Shown here: piece by piece, positions 1-8,934 of the stretch
Layout: the number at the start of each line of letters is the position of its first letter
Numbering within the stretch: position 1 is the stretch's first letter
Origin: JAJFKB01 sp965230515
Lineage (GTDB): Bacteria > Pseudomonadota > Gammaproteobacteria > Pseudomonadales > IMCC2047
NCBI GenBank assembly: GCA_965230515.1
Contig: OZ246007.1
Location: 3,286,001-3,350,000 of the forward strand
DNA: 64,000 nt
Direction of reading: 5' to 3'
Program-made: the position numbers and the translations under genes
The notes under the pieces: model-generated
Told to the model about the DNA's origin: nothing
The model's input: only the letters and a program-made list of their open reading frames with translations
Databases searched by the model: none

Positions 1-1211
1 TGGACATCGACAAACTGGATGCGGTGCTGCTCACTCACGCACATCTGGATCACTCCGGCTATATCCCGGTGCTATACAAGTGTGGCTTTCGCGGCCCGGT
101 GTTTACCCATCACGCCACCAAGGCCCTGTGTCAGATCTTATTGGCCGACAGCGGCCATATCCAGGAGGAAGACACCAGGTATTACAGCAAACATAAACTG
201 GGCAAGCACGCTCACCCTGAGTCGCTTTACGACCGCCAAACGGCGGAAGCCAGCATGACGCTATTTCAGTCCGTGGAGTTTGATGAACAGATCGAAGTCG
301 GAGATATCCGTTTTTATCTGCAGCCCGCCGGGCATATTCTCGGTGCCGCCAGCATTATCGTGGAAGCGGAAGGGAAACGAATCGGCTTTTCTGGTGATGT
401 CGGTCGCTTCGATGATGTGCTGATGAACCCCCCTCGGCTATTGCCGGAGCTGGATCTGCTGTTGATGGAGTCCACTTACGGCAACCGCCGGCACGACACC
501 CAAGATCCGTTTCAGCAGTTGGCGGAAATTGTTAACCGTGTCGCTAAAAGCGGCGGCGTGCTGCTGGTCCCGGCCTTTGCGGTAGGGCGGGCGCAGGCCT
601 TGCAACATCTGTTGGCGACCCTGATGGATCAGGACGATATCCCCAAAATGCCGATCTATCTCGACAGCCCCATGGCGATCAAAGTATCGGATATTTTTTG
701 CCAGTTCAGTGACCAGCATCGGTTAAACCACGAGCAATGCTACCGCATGTGCGACTCCATCACTTATACCCGTACGGTGGATGATTCCAAGGCGATTGCG
801 GGACAGGCTTTCCCCCATATTGTTATCGCTGGCAGCGGTATGGCTACCGGGGGTCGTATTCTCCACCATTTTAAACGCCTGTTAGGCAGCTCTAAAACCA
901 CGGTGCTGTTTACCGGTTATCAGGCGGGCGGCACTCGCGGCGCAAAAATGCTGGAGGGTGTCGAGAGCATCAAAATTCACGGTGAGTGGATTTCAAATAA
1001 TGCGCAGGTGGCGGTCTTGCACGGTTTGTCCGGACACGGCGATTACATGGAGATCGAGCAATGGCTCAAACAATCCGCATTACAAAAAAACATGTCGATT
1101 CAACTGGTTCATGGTGATCCCGATGCCCTGGAAGGCATGCGCGATCATTTGCGACGCACCACGGCCTTCGATGTAGAGGTCGCCGGCTATCAAACAATAC
1201 TCAAACTGTAG
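1..1211 (+). CDS. MBL-fold beta-CASP RNA nuclease (5' end outside window)
   Basis: Metallo-beta-lactamase-fold ribonuclease of the beta-CASP (Ysh1/CPSF73-like) group, expected to cleave RNA in the cytoplasm with two zinc ions. The open frame runs in from the window edge, so the first residues are missing; 402 residues are visible. The zinc motif HAHLDHSGY sits near the visible N-terminus, followed by GHILGAAS, the SGDVGR aspartate motif and, in the beta-CASP part, PAFAVGRAQ, SGMATGGR and LSGHGD. All expected metal ligands appear present. The stop lies 9 bases before the next gene, so the two are probably cotranscribed. Family call is firm; the physiological RNA target is unknown. Confidence 0.9.
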   Translation, partial: DIDKLDAVLLTHAHLDHSGYIPVLYKCGFRGPVFTHHATKALCQILLADSGHIQEEDTRYYSKHKLGKHAHPESLYDRQTAEASMTLFQSVEFDEQIEVGDIRFYLQPAGHILGAASIIVEAEGKRIGFSGDVGRFDDVLMNPPRLLPELDLLLMESTYGNRRHDTQDPFQQLAEIVNRVAKSGGVLLVPAFAVGRAQALQHLLATLMDQDDIPKMPIYLDSPMAIKVSDIFCQFSDQHRLNHEQCYRMCDSITYTRTVDDSKAIAGQAFPHIVIAGSGMATGGRILHHFKRLLGSSKTTVLFTGYQAGGTRGAKMLEGVESIKIHGEWISNNAQVAVLHGLSGHGDYMEIEQWLKQSALQKNMSIQLVHGDPDALEGMRDHLRRTTAFDVEVAGYQTILKL

Positions 1212-1220
1212 GAGCCTGTT

Positions 1221-1679
1221 ATGCAAATTGAAACCTTAAAGGATGTGCTGAACTGGACCCGCGATTTTCATCAGCATTTGGCGAGCTGTTTACACCACTG
1301 CGACGACCGGAATCAAAGTGAACGTGCACGACTTTTGCTGGAGTACCTTGCTGAGCATGAACAAAAACTGGTTGCGGTGCTTGACAGCTTTGCACAAAGC
1401 GCGGGCGTTAATGCATTGAACACTTGGTGTTACGAATATCTCGATAAACACCCCATTGTTCGTCATGTCCAATGCGATCAGCCTTTCACGCAAATGAACA
1501 CCGAGGAAATCATTTCGGAAATAACAGGGCAGCACAGCCAGGTGGTAGACCTTTACCGCTATTTGTACAGCCGGGCGGAAACCGATTCAGCGCGAAACTT
1601 ATTGGCTCAGTTATTGGACTTGGAGGAACATGAAACGATGCGTATGACGCAAAGCGCCAACCGCCTGGAAGATATATAA
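1221..1679 (+). CDS. Ferritin-like/hemerythrin-like helical protein
   Basis: A 152-residue, mostly helical soluble protein. It has acidic/histidine pairs in predicted helices (EYLAEHEQKL and DLEEHETMR) of the kind that bind iron in ferritin-like or hemerythrin-like four-helix bundles. No signal peptide or membrane segment is seen. It starts 9 bases after the nuclease gene with a GGAGCC element upstream. Function is not known; the family placement rests on the helical pattern and the ExxH-type pairs only. Confidence 0.6.
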   Translation: MQIETLKDVLNWTRDFHQHLASCLHHCDDRNQSERARLLLEYLAEHEQKLVAVLDSFAQSAGVNALNTWCYEYLDKHPIVRHVQCDQPFTQMNTEEIISEITGQHSQVVDLYRYLYSRAETDSARNLLAQLLDLEEHETMRMTQSANRLEDI

Positions 1680-1761
1680 ATCGCAAGTTTTATTGCTGTT
1701 GTTTTAACACAAAGAGTATCTGTCATTGCAATTATTTATTACCAAGTAAAGGGGATACCCC

Positions 1762-2016
1762 ATGAATCTTAATACCTACAAATTTTGTTTGGCGTCAGCA
1801 TTCAGTTTTTCAGTTATTTGGATTGTTTGCAGTCTATTGGTCTGGCTCTTTCCGGAAATGATGATGAGTATGGCGGGTGATATGTTGCACGGCGACCTGT
1901 CGTCAATTGACTGGCAGCTTTCTTTTAAGGGTGTTTTGACAGGTCTGGCGGCATGGGCCGTAACTGCAGGCGTTATCGGATGGCTGTTGGCATTTTTTTA
2001 CAACAGGCTCTTATAA
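1762..2016 (+). CDS. DUF5676 family small membrane protein
   Basis: An 84-residue inner-membrane protein with two predicted transmembrane helices (about residues 8-30 and 56-80). The loop between them carries a methionine-rich stretch and MLHGDLSSIDW, which matches the pattern I know from DUF5676 proteins, often found near metal-homeostasis and stress genes. A strong AAGGGGA ribosome site lies 8 bases before the ATG. The 82-base gap upstream suggests it may have its own promoter. Role unknown. Confidence 0.7.
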   Translation: MNLNTYKFCLASAFSFSVIWIVCSLLVWLFPEMMMSMAGDMLHGDLSSIDWQLSFKGVLTGLAAWAVTAGVIGWLLAFFYNRLL

Positions 2017-2118
2017 GTAGAGCTGGATGCCACAAATTAAAGGCTAGGGTGCTATGCCGGGGTATCCGGAAGTACAGCATGAGATTAACTTAAGATTACG
2101 GATGAGACAGGCGTAATT

Positions 2119-3438
2119 ATGACAGAGCATTCGCATCACGAAAGATCGGCACAATATCGAGAAAATAGCCTGACATTAGTGGGTGCCGTGTCGATGGGTA
2201 CCGGTGTAATGATCGGCGCCGGCATATTGGCATTAACGGGGCAAATAGCCGAGCTGGCCGGTGCGCTATTTCCCTTGGCCTTTCTTGCCGCTGCGATAGT
2301 GACGGCTTTTAGTGCGTATTCCTACGTGAAAATGTCAAATGCCTTTCCTTCCGCGGGAGGAATTGCGATGTTTCTGGAAAAAGCCTATGGCCGAGGCGTA
2401 ATAACGGCTGCCGGTGCATTGTTCATGTATTTTTCGATGGTTATCAATGAAAGTCTTGTCGCTCGTACATTTGGCGCATACAGTACTCAGTTGTTCGACA
2501 TTGATCCGGGCAGCTGGATCGTACCGGCCCTGGGTGTAGGGCTACTGTCGTTTGCTTTTCTGATCAATATCTCCGGCAATCGCCTGATCGGAATATTTTC
2601 TCTGTTGATGGCTTTTATCAAGGTTGGCGGTATTGCCATTTTTGCCATTGCCGGATTGTCGCTGGCCGGGTTTTCACTGGAAATTAACGCTATCGAAATC
2701 AGGGAAACCTCTGCCGAAGGGTTTCTGGCGGCAATGGCGCTAGCGATCCTGGCCTATAAGGGATTTACCACCATCACCAATAGCGGTTCGGAGATTGTTG
2801 AGCCACACCGTAATGTCGGACGGGCAATCATTATTTCGATTGTTATCTGCGTACTCGTATATTTTTTGGTGGCATTGGCGGTAGCAGGCAATCTTAGCTT
2901 AGACGAAATTATCGCTGCAAAGGATTTTGCACTGGCGCAAGCTGCTCGTCCTGCTTTCGGTGATTATGGCTTATGGTTTACCGTGGTGCTGGCCATTATA
3001 GCCACGGTTTCCGGCGTCATTGCCAGCGTGTTTGCGGTATCGCGCATGCTGGCCATGCTGACCGATATGAAGCTGGTTCCGCACAGCCATTTAGGCATGC
3101 CCGGCGATATCCAGAAACACACACTGGTCTACACCATCGTATTGGCGATGTGCCTGACGGTATTTTTTGATTTAAGTCGTATCGCTTCATTGGGAGCAAT
3201 TTTTTACCTGACGATGGATATCGCTGTGCATTGGGGCATATGGCGCTACTTGCGCAAGGAGATTAATGCCAACGCTTTTATTCTTATGGCTGCGATCATT
3301 TGCGATCTGATGGTGCTGGGCGCATTTCTGATGGTCAAGGCTAAAACCGACATGTTGGTTATCTATGCCGCCCTAATCGGTATGCTGTTTATCCTCATTG
3401 GTGAGCGATTTTTTATACGGTCAAAAAATGAAAACTAA
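2119..3438 (+). CDS. APC-family amino acid permease
   Basis: A 439-residue inner-membrane transporter of the amino acid-polyamine-organocation superfamily with about 12 hydrophobic helices. The first helix contains the broken-helix substrate motif region GTGVMIGAGILALTG, typical of APC permeases. The sixth-helix region (FLAAMALAILAYKGFTT) and the following SGSEIVEPHRNVGRAI loop also fit. The C-terminus is short and positively charged. Substrate cannot be told from sequence. It is preceded by a 102-base gap and followed by a 112-base gap before the PHA synthase gene. Confidence 0.85.
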   Translation: MTEHSHHERSAQYRENSLTLVGAVSMGTGVMIGAGILALTGQIAELAGALFPLAFLAAAIVTAFSAYSYVKMSNAFPSAGGIAMFLEKAYGRGVITAAGALFMYFSMVINESLVARTFGAYSTQLFDIDPGSWIVPALGVGLLSFAFLINISGNRLIGIFSLLMAFIKVGGIAIFAIAGLSLAGFSLEINAIEIRETSAEGFLAAMALAILAYKGFTTITNSGSEIVEPHRNVGRAIIISIVICVLVYFLVALAVAGNLSLDEIIAAKDFALAQAARPAFGDYGLWFTVVLAIIATVSGVIASVFAVSRMLAMLTDMKLVPHSHLGMPGDIQKHTLVYTIVLAMCLTVFFDLSRIASLGAIFYLTMDIAVHWGIWRYLRKEINANAFILMAAIICDLMVLGAFLMVKAKTDMLVIYAALIGMLFILIGERFFIRSKNEN

Positions 3439-3550
3439 GGTTATTAAGGATAGAAATCCCCACAGTGCTTGGCCCTAGATAGGCACAGCAGCCATGTGTC
3501 TATTGAACCAGGATCTGACAACCCATTGGAGTAGAAAAAGGTAATCCATT

Positions 3551-5377
3551 ATGAAAGATAAAAAGGCAGAAAAAAAAGGCAAAGCGCACTGCGAAAATAC
3601 TGAAATATGTGTGTTTTGCGGACAGCGAAAGCATTTGCCGGCGTTCGAACATGATACGCAAAAGATTTCCGCATTCGATCGTTTTCTGCACACCTCCATG
3701 GCAAAAATTTTTGGTCTATCACCGGCTTCGCTGGCGGTAGCTTATTTTGACTGGCTGACTCATTTGGCCATCGCCCCCGGTAAGCAGGTGGAACTGGCGC
3801 AAAGCGCCGGGGAAAAAACCGTGCTATTAGCTAATTATGTCGCGCAGCAGCTGCAGCATGGCGAAGAGGAACCCGAATGTTGCGTGTATCCGCTACCGCA
3901 GGATCGGCGCTTCAAGGATGAAGGTTGGGAGAGCTGGCCCTACAATCTGTATCAGCAGGCGTTTTTGCTGACCGAGCAATGGTGGCAGGAAGCGACTTGT
4001 AGTGTACGAGGCGTCACGCGGCATCATTCGGATGTCATGCCATTCCTCACCCGCCAGCTGCTGGATATGTTTTCCCCGCTGAACTTCCCCATGACTAATC
4101 CGTGCGTGGTAAAAGCAACCCGGAAAGAGAGGGGGATGAATTTCGTCAAAGGGGCGCAGAATTTTCTTGAGGATTTGTCACGGCAAATCACCCAGGCGCC
4201 GCCGGCCGGTACGGAAGACTACAGAGTAGGTGAAAATATTGCCGTCACCAAGGGCAAGGTCGTTTATCGAAACCGGCTGATCGAGCTAATTCAGTATGCA
4301 CCAGCGACCGAAGAGGTGTATGCCGAGCCAATACTCATCGTGCCTGCCTGGATCATGAAATATTATATCCTGGATTTGTCACCGGAAAATTCCCTGGTGA
4401 AATACCTGGTCGATCAGGGCCATACCGTGTTTATGATCTCGTGGAAAAACCCCGATGCGGATGACCGCGAACTGGGCTTTGAGGATTATCTCAACCTGGG
4501 TGTGATGGAAGCATTAAAGGCGGTCACCACTATCCTACCGAAGCAGCAGGTGCATACGGTTGGTTACTGTCTTGGCGGCACGCTGCTCGCGGTGGCGGCA
4601 GCGGCAATGGCGCGCGATGCGGATGAACGCTTAAAAAGCATAACGCTGTTTGCCGCACAGGTGGATTTTGAAGAGGCTGGGGAATTGCTGCTGTTTATCG
4701 ATGAGAGCCAGTTGGCCTTTCTGGAAGATACCATGTGGGAGCAGGGCTATCTTGATGCCACCCGTATGGCTGGCGCCTTCTATATGTTGCGCTCGCATGA
4801 CCTGATCTGGTCGCGTATCGTCGAACAGTACCTGTTGGGCAATCCCGCTGATCTAAACGATCTGATGGCATGGAACGCTGATGCGACCCGTATGCCGTAC
4901 CGGATGCACTCGGAATATCTACGCAGTCTGTTTTTGAATAACGACCTGTCCGAGGGGCGGTTTAGCGTTAGTGGTAATCCGATTGCCCTGACGGATATCC
5001 GGGCACCTATCTTTGCCGTCGGCACCCAGCGTGATCATGTCGCTCCCTGGCAGTCTGTCTATAAGATTCGCCATTTTACCGATACTGATGTCACCTTTCT
5101 GTTAGCCAGCGGCGGGCATAATGCGGGGATCGTCAGCGAACCGGGGCATCCTCATCGCAGCTATCAGCTGGCTAAGTCCAACAGTACTGATAAATATATC
5201 GGGCCCGATGCATGGTGTGATCATACGCCGCTACAGGAAGGTTCGTGGTGGCCGGCCTGGTGTCAGTGGCTGGCTGAGCAGTCTGGGGGGAAAATGAAAC
5301 CGCCGAAAATGGGGGCGCCGCAGCAGGGTTATAAAGTCTTGGGGGATGCACCCGGTGAATATGTGATGCTGAAGTAG
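3551..5377 (+). CDS. phaC: Poly(3-hydroxyalkanoate) synthase (class I type)
   Basis: PHA synthase, which polymerises 3-hydroxyacyl-CoA into storage polyester on granules. The 608-residue length fits class I. The lipase-like box GYCLGG carries the nucleophile cysteine; the aspartate in GTQRDHVAPW and the histidine in GGHNAGIVSEPG complete the catalytic triad. The PhaC N-terminal domain is present. Odd point: the first 30 residues are lysine-rich and contain CVFCG, which is not usual for PhaC and could be a small metal- or redox-sensitive lead-in. No phaA or phaB thiolase/reductase pair is adjacent; instead a FabI-type reductase starts 11 bases downstream, followed by acetyl-phosphate metabolism genes. 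Confidence 0.93.
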   Translation: MKDKKAEKKGKAHCENTEICVFCGQRKHLPAFEHDTQKISAFDRFLHTSMAKIFGLSPASLAVAYFDWLTHLAIAPGKQVELAQSAGEKTVLLANYVAQQLQHGEEEPECCVYPLPQDRRFKDEGWESWPYNLYQQAFLLTEQWWQEATCSVRGVTRHHSDVMPFLTRQLLDMFSPLNFPMTNPCVVKATRKERGMNFVKGAQNFLEDLSRQITQAPPAGTEDYRVGENIAVTKGKVVYRNRLIELIQYAPATEEVYAEPILIVPAWIMKYYILDLSPENSLVKYLVDQGHTVFMISWKNPDADDRELGFEDYLNLGVMEALKAVTTILPKQQVHTVGYCLGGTLLAVAAAAMARDADERLKSITLFAAQVDFEEAGELLLFIDESQLAFLEDTMWEQGYLDATRMAGAFYMLRSHDLIWSRIVEQYLLGNPADLNDLMAWNADATRMPYRMHSEYLRSLFLNNDLSEGRFSVSGNPIALTDIRAPIFAVGTQRDHVAPWQSVYKIRHFTDTDVTFLLASGGHNAGIVSEPGHPHRSYQLAKSNSTDKYIGPDAWCDHTPLQEGSWWPAWCQWLAEQSGGKMKPPKMGAPQQGYKVLGDAPGEYVMLK

Positions 5378-5388
5378 GAGAAAGGTAC

Positions 5389-6159
5389 ATGAACGATACA
5401 TTGCAAGGGAAGAAAGGGCTGGTGGTCGGCATCGCCAACGCGCATTCGATCGCCTGGGGCTGTGCCAAGGCGTTTCATGCCGCCGGGGCGGAACTGGCGA
5501 TTACTTATCTGAACGCAAAGGCCGAGCCCCATGTACGGCCGCTGGCGGAGAAGGTGAACGCGCCCATTGTTGCAGCACTGGATGTGACGGACGATGCACA
5601 GATGGAGGGGTTGTTTGAGGTTATCGATAATACCTGGGGCAAACTGGACTTTCTATTGCATGCCATCGCCTTCGCGCCGCAGCAGGATTTGCATGGGCGG
5701 GTAACGGATTCCTCCCGTCAGGGCTTTTTGCAGGCGATGGATATTTCTTGCCATTCCCTCGTCCGCCTGGCGCGCCTGGCTCAGCCGCTGATGCGGGATG
5801 GCGGTTGTTTGCTGACCACGACCTACTATGGTGGTGAAAAGGTGGTTGAACATTACGGGGTGATGGGGCCGGTCAAAGCCGCTCTGGAAGGTACAGTCAA
5901 ATATTTGGCGGCGGAGTTAGGCGCCAATAAAATACGGGTCAATGCGCTATCGCCTGGACCCATTGCTACCCGCGCCGCCAGTGGTATCGCTCATTTCGAT
6001 CAACTGCTGGCAATCGCTCGCGAAAAATCACCGAATCATGAATTGATCTGTATCGATTGTGTCGGTGCTTATGCCCGGTTTCTGGTCAGTGACGAGGCGC
6101 GGCTGGTCACCGGCAGTACGGCCTACATCGATGCCGGATTTAATATTATGGCGACCTAA
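5389..6159 (+). CDS. fabI: Enoyl-[acyl-carrier-protein] reductase, FabI type
   Basis: NADH-dependent enoyl-ACP reductase of the SDR superfamily, last step of each fatty-acid elongation cycle. The protein is 256 residues. It has the FabI-type nucleotide loop GIANAHSIAWG and the catalytic Tyr-X6-Lys motif in YGVMGPVK. LHGRVTDSS and SPGPIATRAASGI also match FabI rather than generic SDRs. It starts 11 bases after phaC with AGGAGAAAG upstream, so it is cotranscribed with it. Placed here, it may be a second FabI for stress or biocide tolerance, or may feed acyl chains to the module; the choice is inference. Confidence 0.9.
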   Translation: MNDTLQGKKGLVVGIANAHSIAWGCAKAFHAAGAELAITYLNAKAEPHVRPLAEKVNAPIVAALDVTDDAQMEGLFEVIDNTWGKLDFLLHAIAFAPQQDLHGRVTDSSRQGFLQAMDISCHSLVRLARLAQPLMRDGGCLLTTTYYGGEKVVEHYGVMGPVKAALEGTVKYLAAELGANKIRVNALSPGPIATRAASGIAHFDQLLAIAREKSPNHELICIDCVGAYARFLVSDEARLVTGSTAYIDAGFNIMAT

Positions 6160-6170
6160 GGAGGCGCACC

Positions 6171-6302
6171 GTGAATCAATTGAGTGGAGAGATTGCCGGT
6201 ATTTTGGCGATCACTGTGATCGTAATCACGCCGTTACAGTATGACCACTGTGCGCACTGCAAGGAGATAATCGATGGGAGCAGTCAGGTATGGATGGACT
6301 AA
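6171..6302 (+). CDS. Small putative membrane peptide (43 aa)
   Basis: A GTG-started frame of 43 residues with one of the best ribosome sites in the region (AAGGAGG, 7 bases upstream), starting 11 bases after the fabI stop. The product has a hydrophobic run (IAGILAITVIVITPL) followed by HCAHC, so it could be a single-pass peptide with a small metal- or redox-active tip. Its stop overlaps the start of the next gene by 13 bases, suggesting translational coupling. I do not recognise a family; it may simply be a leader. Confidence 0.45.
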   Translation: MNQLSGEIAGILAITVIVITPLQYDHCAHCKEIIDGSSQVWMD

Positions 6303-7714
6303 TTGAAAACAAGGTTTTCAATGAAATAGATATTGGGGATACCGCCAGTGTCGAGCATATGCTGACGCAAAGGGATATCCAACTGTTTGCCCTGATGTCG
6401 GGTGATGTGAACCCGGCCTATATGGATGAAGGATTCGCCAAAAGCGATATGTTTCACAAGATAATCGCCCACGGCATGTGGGGTGGCTCATTGATTTCAA
6501 CCGTGCTAGGCACCCAGTTACCGGGGCCGGGCACCATTTATCTCGGCCAGACGTTACGGTTTTTAAAGCCTGTCGGCATCGGTGACAGGATCACTGCGCG
6601 AATTACGGTTAGCGGGAAAGACGACAGTACCCAGCGGCTGATTCTGACGTGCGTCTGTCTTAATCAGGACGGCAAGGAAGTGATTACTGGTGAGGCAGAG
6701 GTGATTGCGCCCACTGATAAAGTCAAACGTAAGCGGGTCAGGTTGCCGGAGCTGGAGTTTAAGTTTAAGGAAGAGAAATGCCCTAATCACCACCGCGTGA
6801 TCTGTATGGCCGACGGACTGCCACCGGTCAGGACGGCGATTGTGCATCCGGTTGATCGTTATTCTTTGCGTGGTGCGATTGCCGCTGCGGAGGCAGGGAT
6901 CATTGAAGCCATACTGGTGGGGCCGGAAGATAAAATCCGCGCTATGGCGCAGGCAGAAGATATTGACCTGTCACCCTATGCCATCGTTGCAACACCACAC
7001 AGCCATGCAGCGGCGGAAACCGCTGTGCAGTTGGCGCGTGAAGGCAAAGTCGAAGCCCTGATGAAGGGCCATCTGCGCACCGATGAGCTGATGTCTGCCG
7101 TAATCAATAAAACCAAGGGTTTGTGTACGGGGCGGCGCATGAGCCATATCTTCATGGCTGATGTGCCCGCCTATCCCCGGCCACTTTTTGTGACCGATGC
7201 GGCTATTAACATCAATCCGAGGTTAGCGCAGAAGAAGGATATCGTACAAAACGCGATTGACCTGTTTCTATGTGTTGAGCAATTCACCCCACGGGTAGCG
7301 CTGTTGTCGGCGGTGGAGACGGTCAATGAGGAAATACCCTCTACCCTGGATGCCACGGCACTGTGCAAAATGGCCGAGCGCGGACAAATTACCGGTGCAT
7401 TGCTTGATGGCCCGCTGGCGTTTGACAATGCAATTTCCGAGAAAGCCGCTGCGATCAAAGGTATCCAATCACAGGTCGCCGGCAAGGCGGATATTCTGGT
7501 AGTGCCCGATCTGGTGTCGGGCAATATCCTGCTCAAGCAGCTGACCCTGCTTTCCGGCGCTTATACGGCGGGTATCGTGATGGGGGCACAGGTGCCGATT
7601 ATTCTGACCAGCCGCGCCAGCACGGAACTGGCGCGCAAAGCGTCCTGCGCCTTGGCACTGCTCACGGTGCGTGGTGGCAAAGCCGAGTGTCAACATGGCA
7701 AGGAAAGCACATGA
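6290..7714 (+). CDS. Bifunctional MaoC-like enoyl-CoA hydratase/phosphate acetyl- or butyryltransferase
   Basis: A fusion of two enzymes in 474 residues. Residues about 10-145 form a MaoC/(R)-specific enoyl-CoA hydratase hot-dog domain with the DVNPAYMDEGFA and HGMWGGSL motifs. Residues about 160-470 form a phosphotransacetylase/phosphotransbutyrylase domain (CMADGL, LMKGHLRTDELMSAV, GALLDGPLAFDNA). It would interconvert acyl-CoA and acyl phosphate, while the hydratase arm could supply (R)-3-hydroxyacyl-CoA for PhaC. The stop overlaps the acetate kinase start as ATGA, so the two steps CoA to phosphate to ATP are translationally coupled. An internal alternative start exists 4 bases downstream in another frame but is not used. 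Confidence 0.9.
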   Translation: MDGLIENKVFNEIDIGDTASVEHMLTQRDIQLFALMSGDVNPAYMDEGFAKSDMFHKIIAHGMWGGSLISTVLGTQLPGPGTIYLGQTLRFLKPVGIGDRITARITVSGKDDSTQRLILTCVCLNQDGKEVITGEAEVIAPTDKVKRKRVRLPELEFKFKEEKCPNHHRVICMADGLPPVRTAIVHPVDRYSLRGAIAAAEAGIIEAILVGPEDKIRAMAQAEDIDLSPYAIVATPHSHAAAETAVQLAREGKVEALMKGHLRTDELMSAVINKTKGLCTGRRMSHIFMADVPAYPRPLFVTDAAININPRLAQKKDIVQNAIDLFLCVEQFTPRVALLSAVETVNEEIPSTLDATALCKMAERGQITGALLDGPLAFDNAISEKAAAIKGIQSQVAGKADILVVPDLVSGNILLKQLTLLSGAYTAGIVMGAQVPIILTSRASTELARKASCALALLTVRGGKAECQHGKEST

Positions 7715-8901
7715 GTGACAGCATTATCGTATTTAATGCTGGATCGTCCAGCCTAAAATTCTCGTTGTTCGATGCGACCACCAGCGATCTGCAATTCCAT
7801 GGTGAAGTGGAGGATATAGCGAGTAAACCCAGTTTGACCGTCTATGACGCGAGTAAAACAACCGTCTTTGAAAAAGCCGGACTTTACTGTAGCCATGAAG
7901 CGGCCTTGTCCGCGTTGCTCAGATGGCATGCAGACCATGAGGACACCGCCGAAATTGTGGCCGTTGGCCATCGAGTGGTGCACGGGGGCAAGGAGTTTGC
8001 CGAATCCGTCCTTATTACCGCAACGATCATCGAAAAACTGGAAACACTTATCCCGCTCGCACCCTTGCACCAGCCGCACAACCTGGAAATTATTAAAGTC
8101 TTTGCGGCGTTGCACCCAACTATCCCGCAAATAGCCTGTTTCGATACCGCCTTTCACCGTACCCAGCCACGCACAGCGGAACTGTTTGCGCTGCCGTGTC
8201 GCTACAGCGATGAAGGCGTACTCCGTTATGGTTTTCACGGATTATCCTATGAATATATTGCCTCCGTGCTGCCCGGCTATGCCGGTAAAAAAGCGCAAGG
8301 TCGGGTGATCGTTGCTCATCTGGGTAACGGCGCCAGCATGTGTGCGATGAAACAGCGCAGGAGTGTAGCCACTACCATGGGTTTTACCGCGCTTGACGGA
8401 CTGATGATGGGGACACGCTGCGGTGCGCTTGACCCCGGTGTGGTGCTGTATCTAATGCAGGGAAAAGGCCTGACGGTAGAGGAGGTTACCCGGTTGCTCT
8501 ATCAGGAATCGGGGCTAAAGGGCGTATCGGCAATGAGTCACGATATGCGGGACCTGTTGGCAAGCGATGCGCTTGCGGCAAAAGAAGCGATCGAATTATT
8601 TTGCTACCAGGCAGCCAGACAACTGGCCGGACTGATCCCCGCACTTGGCGGACTCGACACACTGGTCTTTACCGCCGGGATCGGCGCGGGTTCGCCCGAG
8701 ATTCGCAAAAACATCTGCGCGCGGTTGTCTTGGCTAGGACTGCGGTTGGATAACCAGGCTAACCAAGCACAAGGGCACAGCATCCACTCACCGGAAAGTA
8801 CGGTGGATCTGTATGTCATTCCAACCAATGAAGAACGCACCATTGCCCGCGCGACGATGAAAATGGTCGCCGCCAAAGGAGGTTGTAATGAGAAACGGTG
8901 A
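7711..8901 (+). CDS. ackA: Acetate kinase
   Basis: Acetate/propionate kinase: acetyl phosphate + ADP to acetate + ATP, cytoplasmic. Length 396 residues fits. Family signatures are present in order: NAGSSSLKFSLF at the N-terminus, GHRVVHGGKEF, CFDTAFHRT, RYGFHGLSYEY, VAHLGNGASM, and GALDPGVVLYLM. I chose the ATG at 7711, behind AAGGAAAG and overlapping the upstream stop, over an in-frame start 24 bases earlier. It sits between the phosphotransacetylase fusion and phosphoketolase, giving a complete sugar-phosphate to acetate route. Confidence 0.95.
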   Translation: MSDSIIVFNAGSSSLKFSLFDATTSDLQFHGEVEDIASKPSLTVYDASKTTVFEKAGLYCSHEAALSALLRWHADHEDTAEIVAVGHRVVHGGKEFAESVLITATIIEKLETLIPLAPLHQPHNLEIIKVFAALHPTIPQIACFDTAFHRTQPRTAELFALPCRYSDEGVLRYGFHGLSYEYIASVLPGYAGKKAQGRVIVAHLGNGASMCAMKQRRSVATTMGFTALDGLMMGTRCGALDPGVVLYLMQGKGLTVEEVTRLLYQESGLKGVSAMSHDMRDLLASDALAAKEAIELFCYQAARQLAGLIPALGGLDTLVFTAGIGAGSPEIRKNICARLSWLGLRLDNQANQAQGHSIHSPESTVDLYVIPTNEERTIARATMKMVAAKGGCNEKR

Positions 8902-8934
8902 AGGTCAAAAAGCGGTTGATAACGGGAGATAAAG

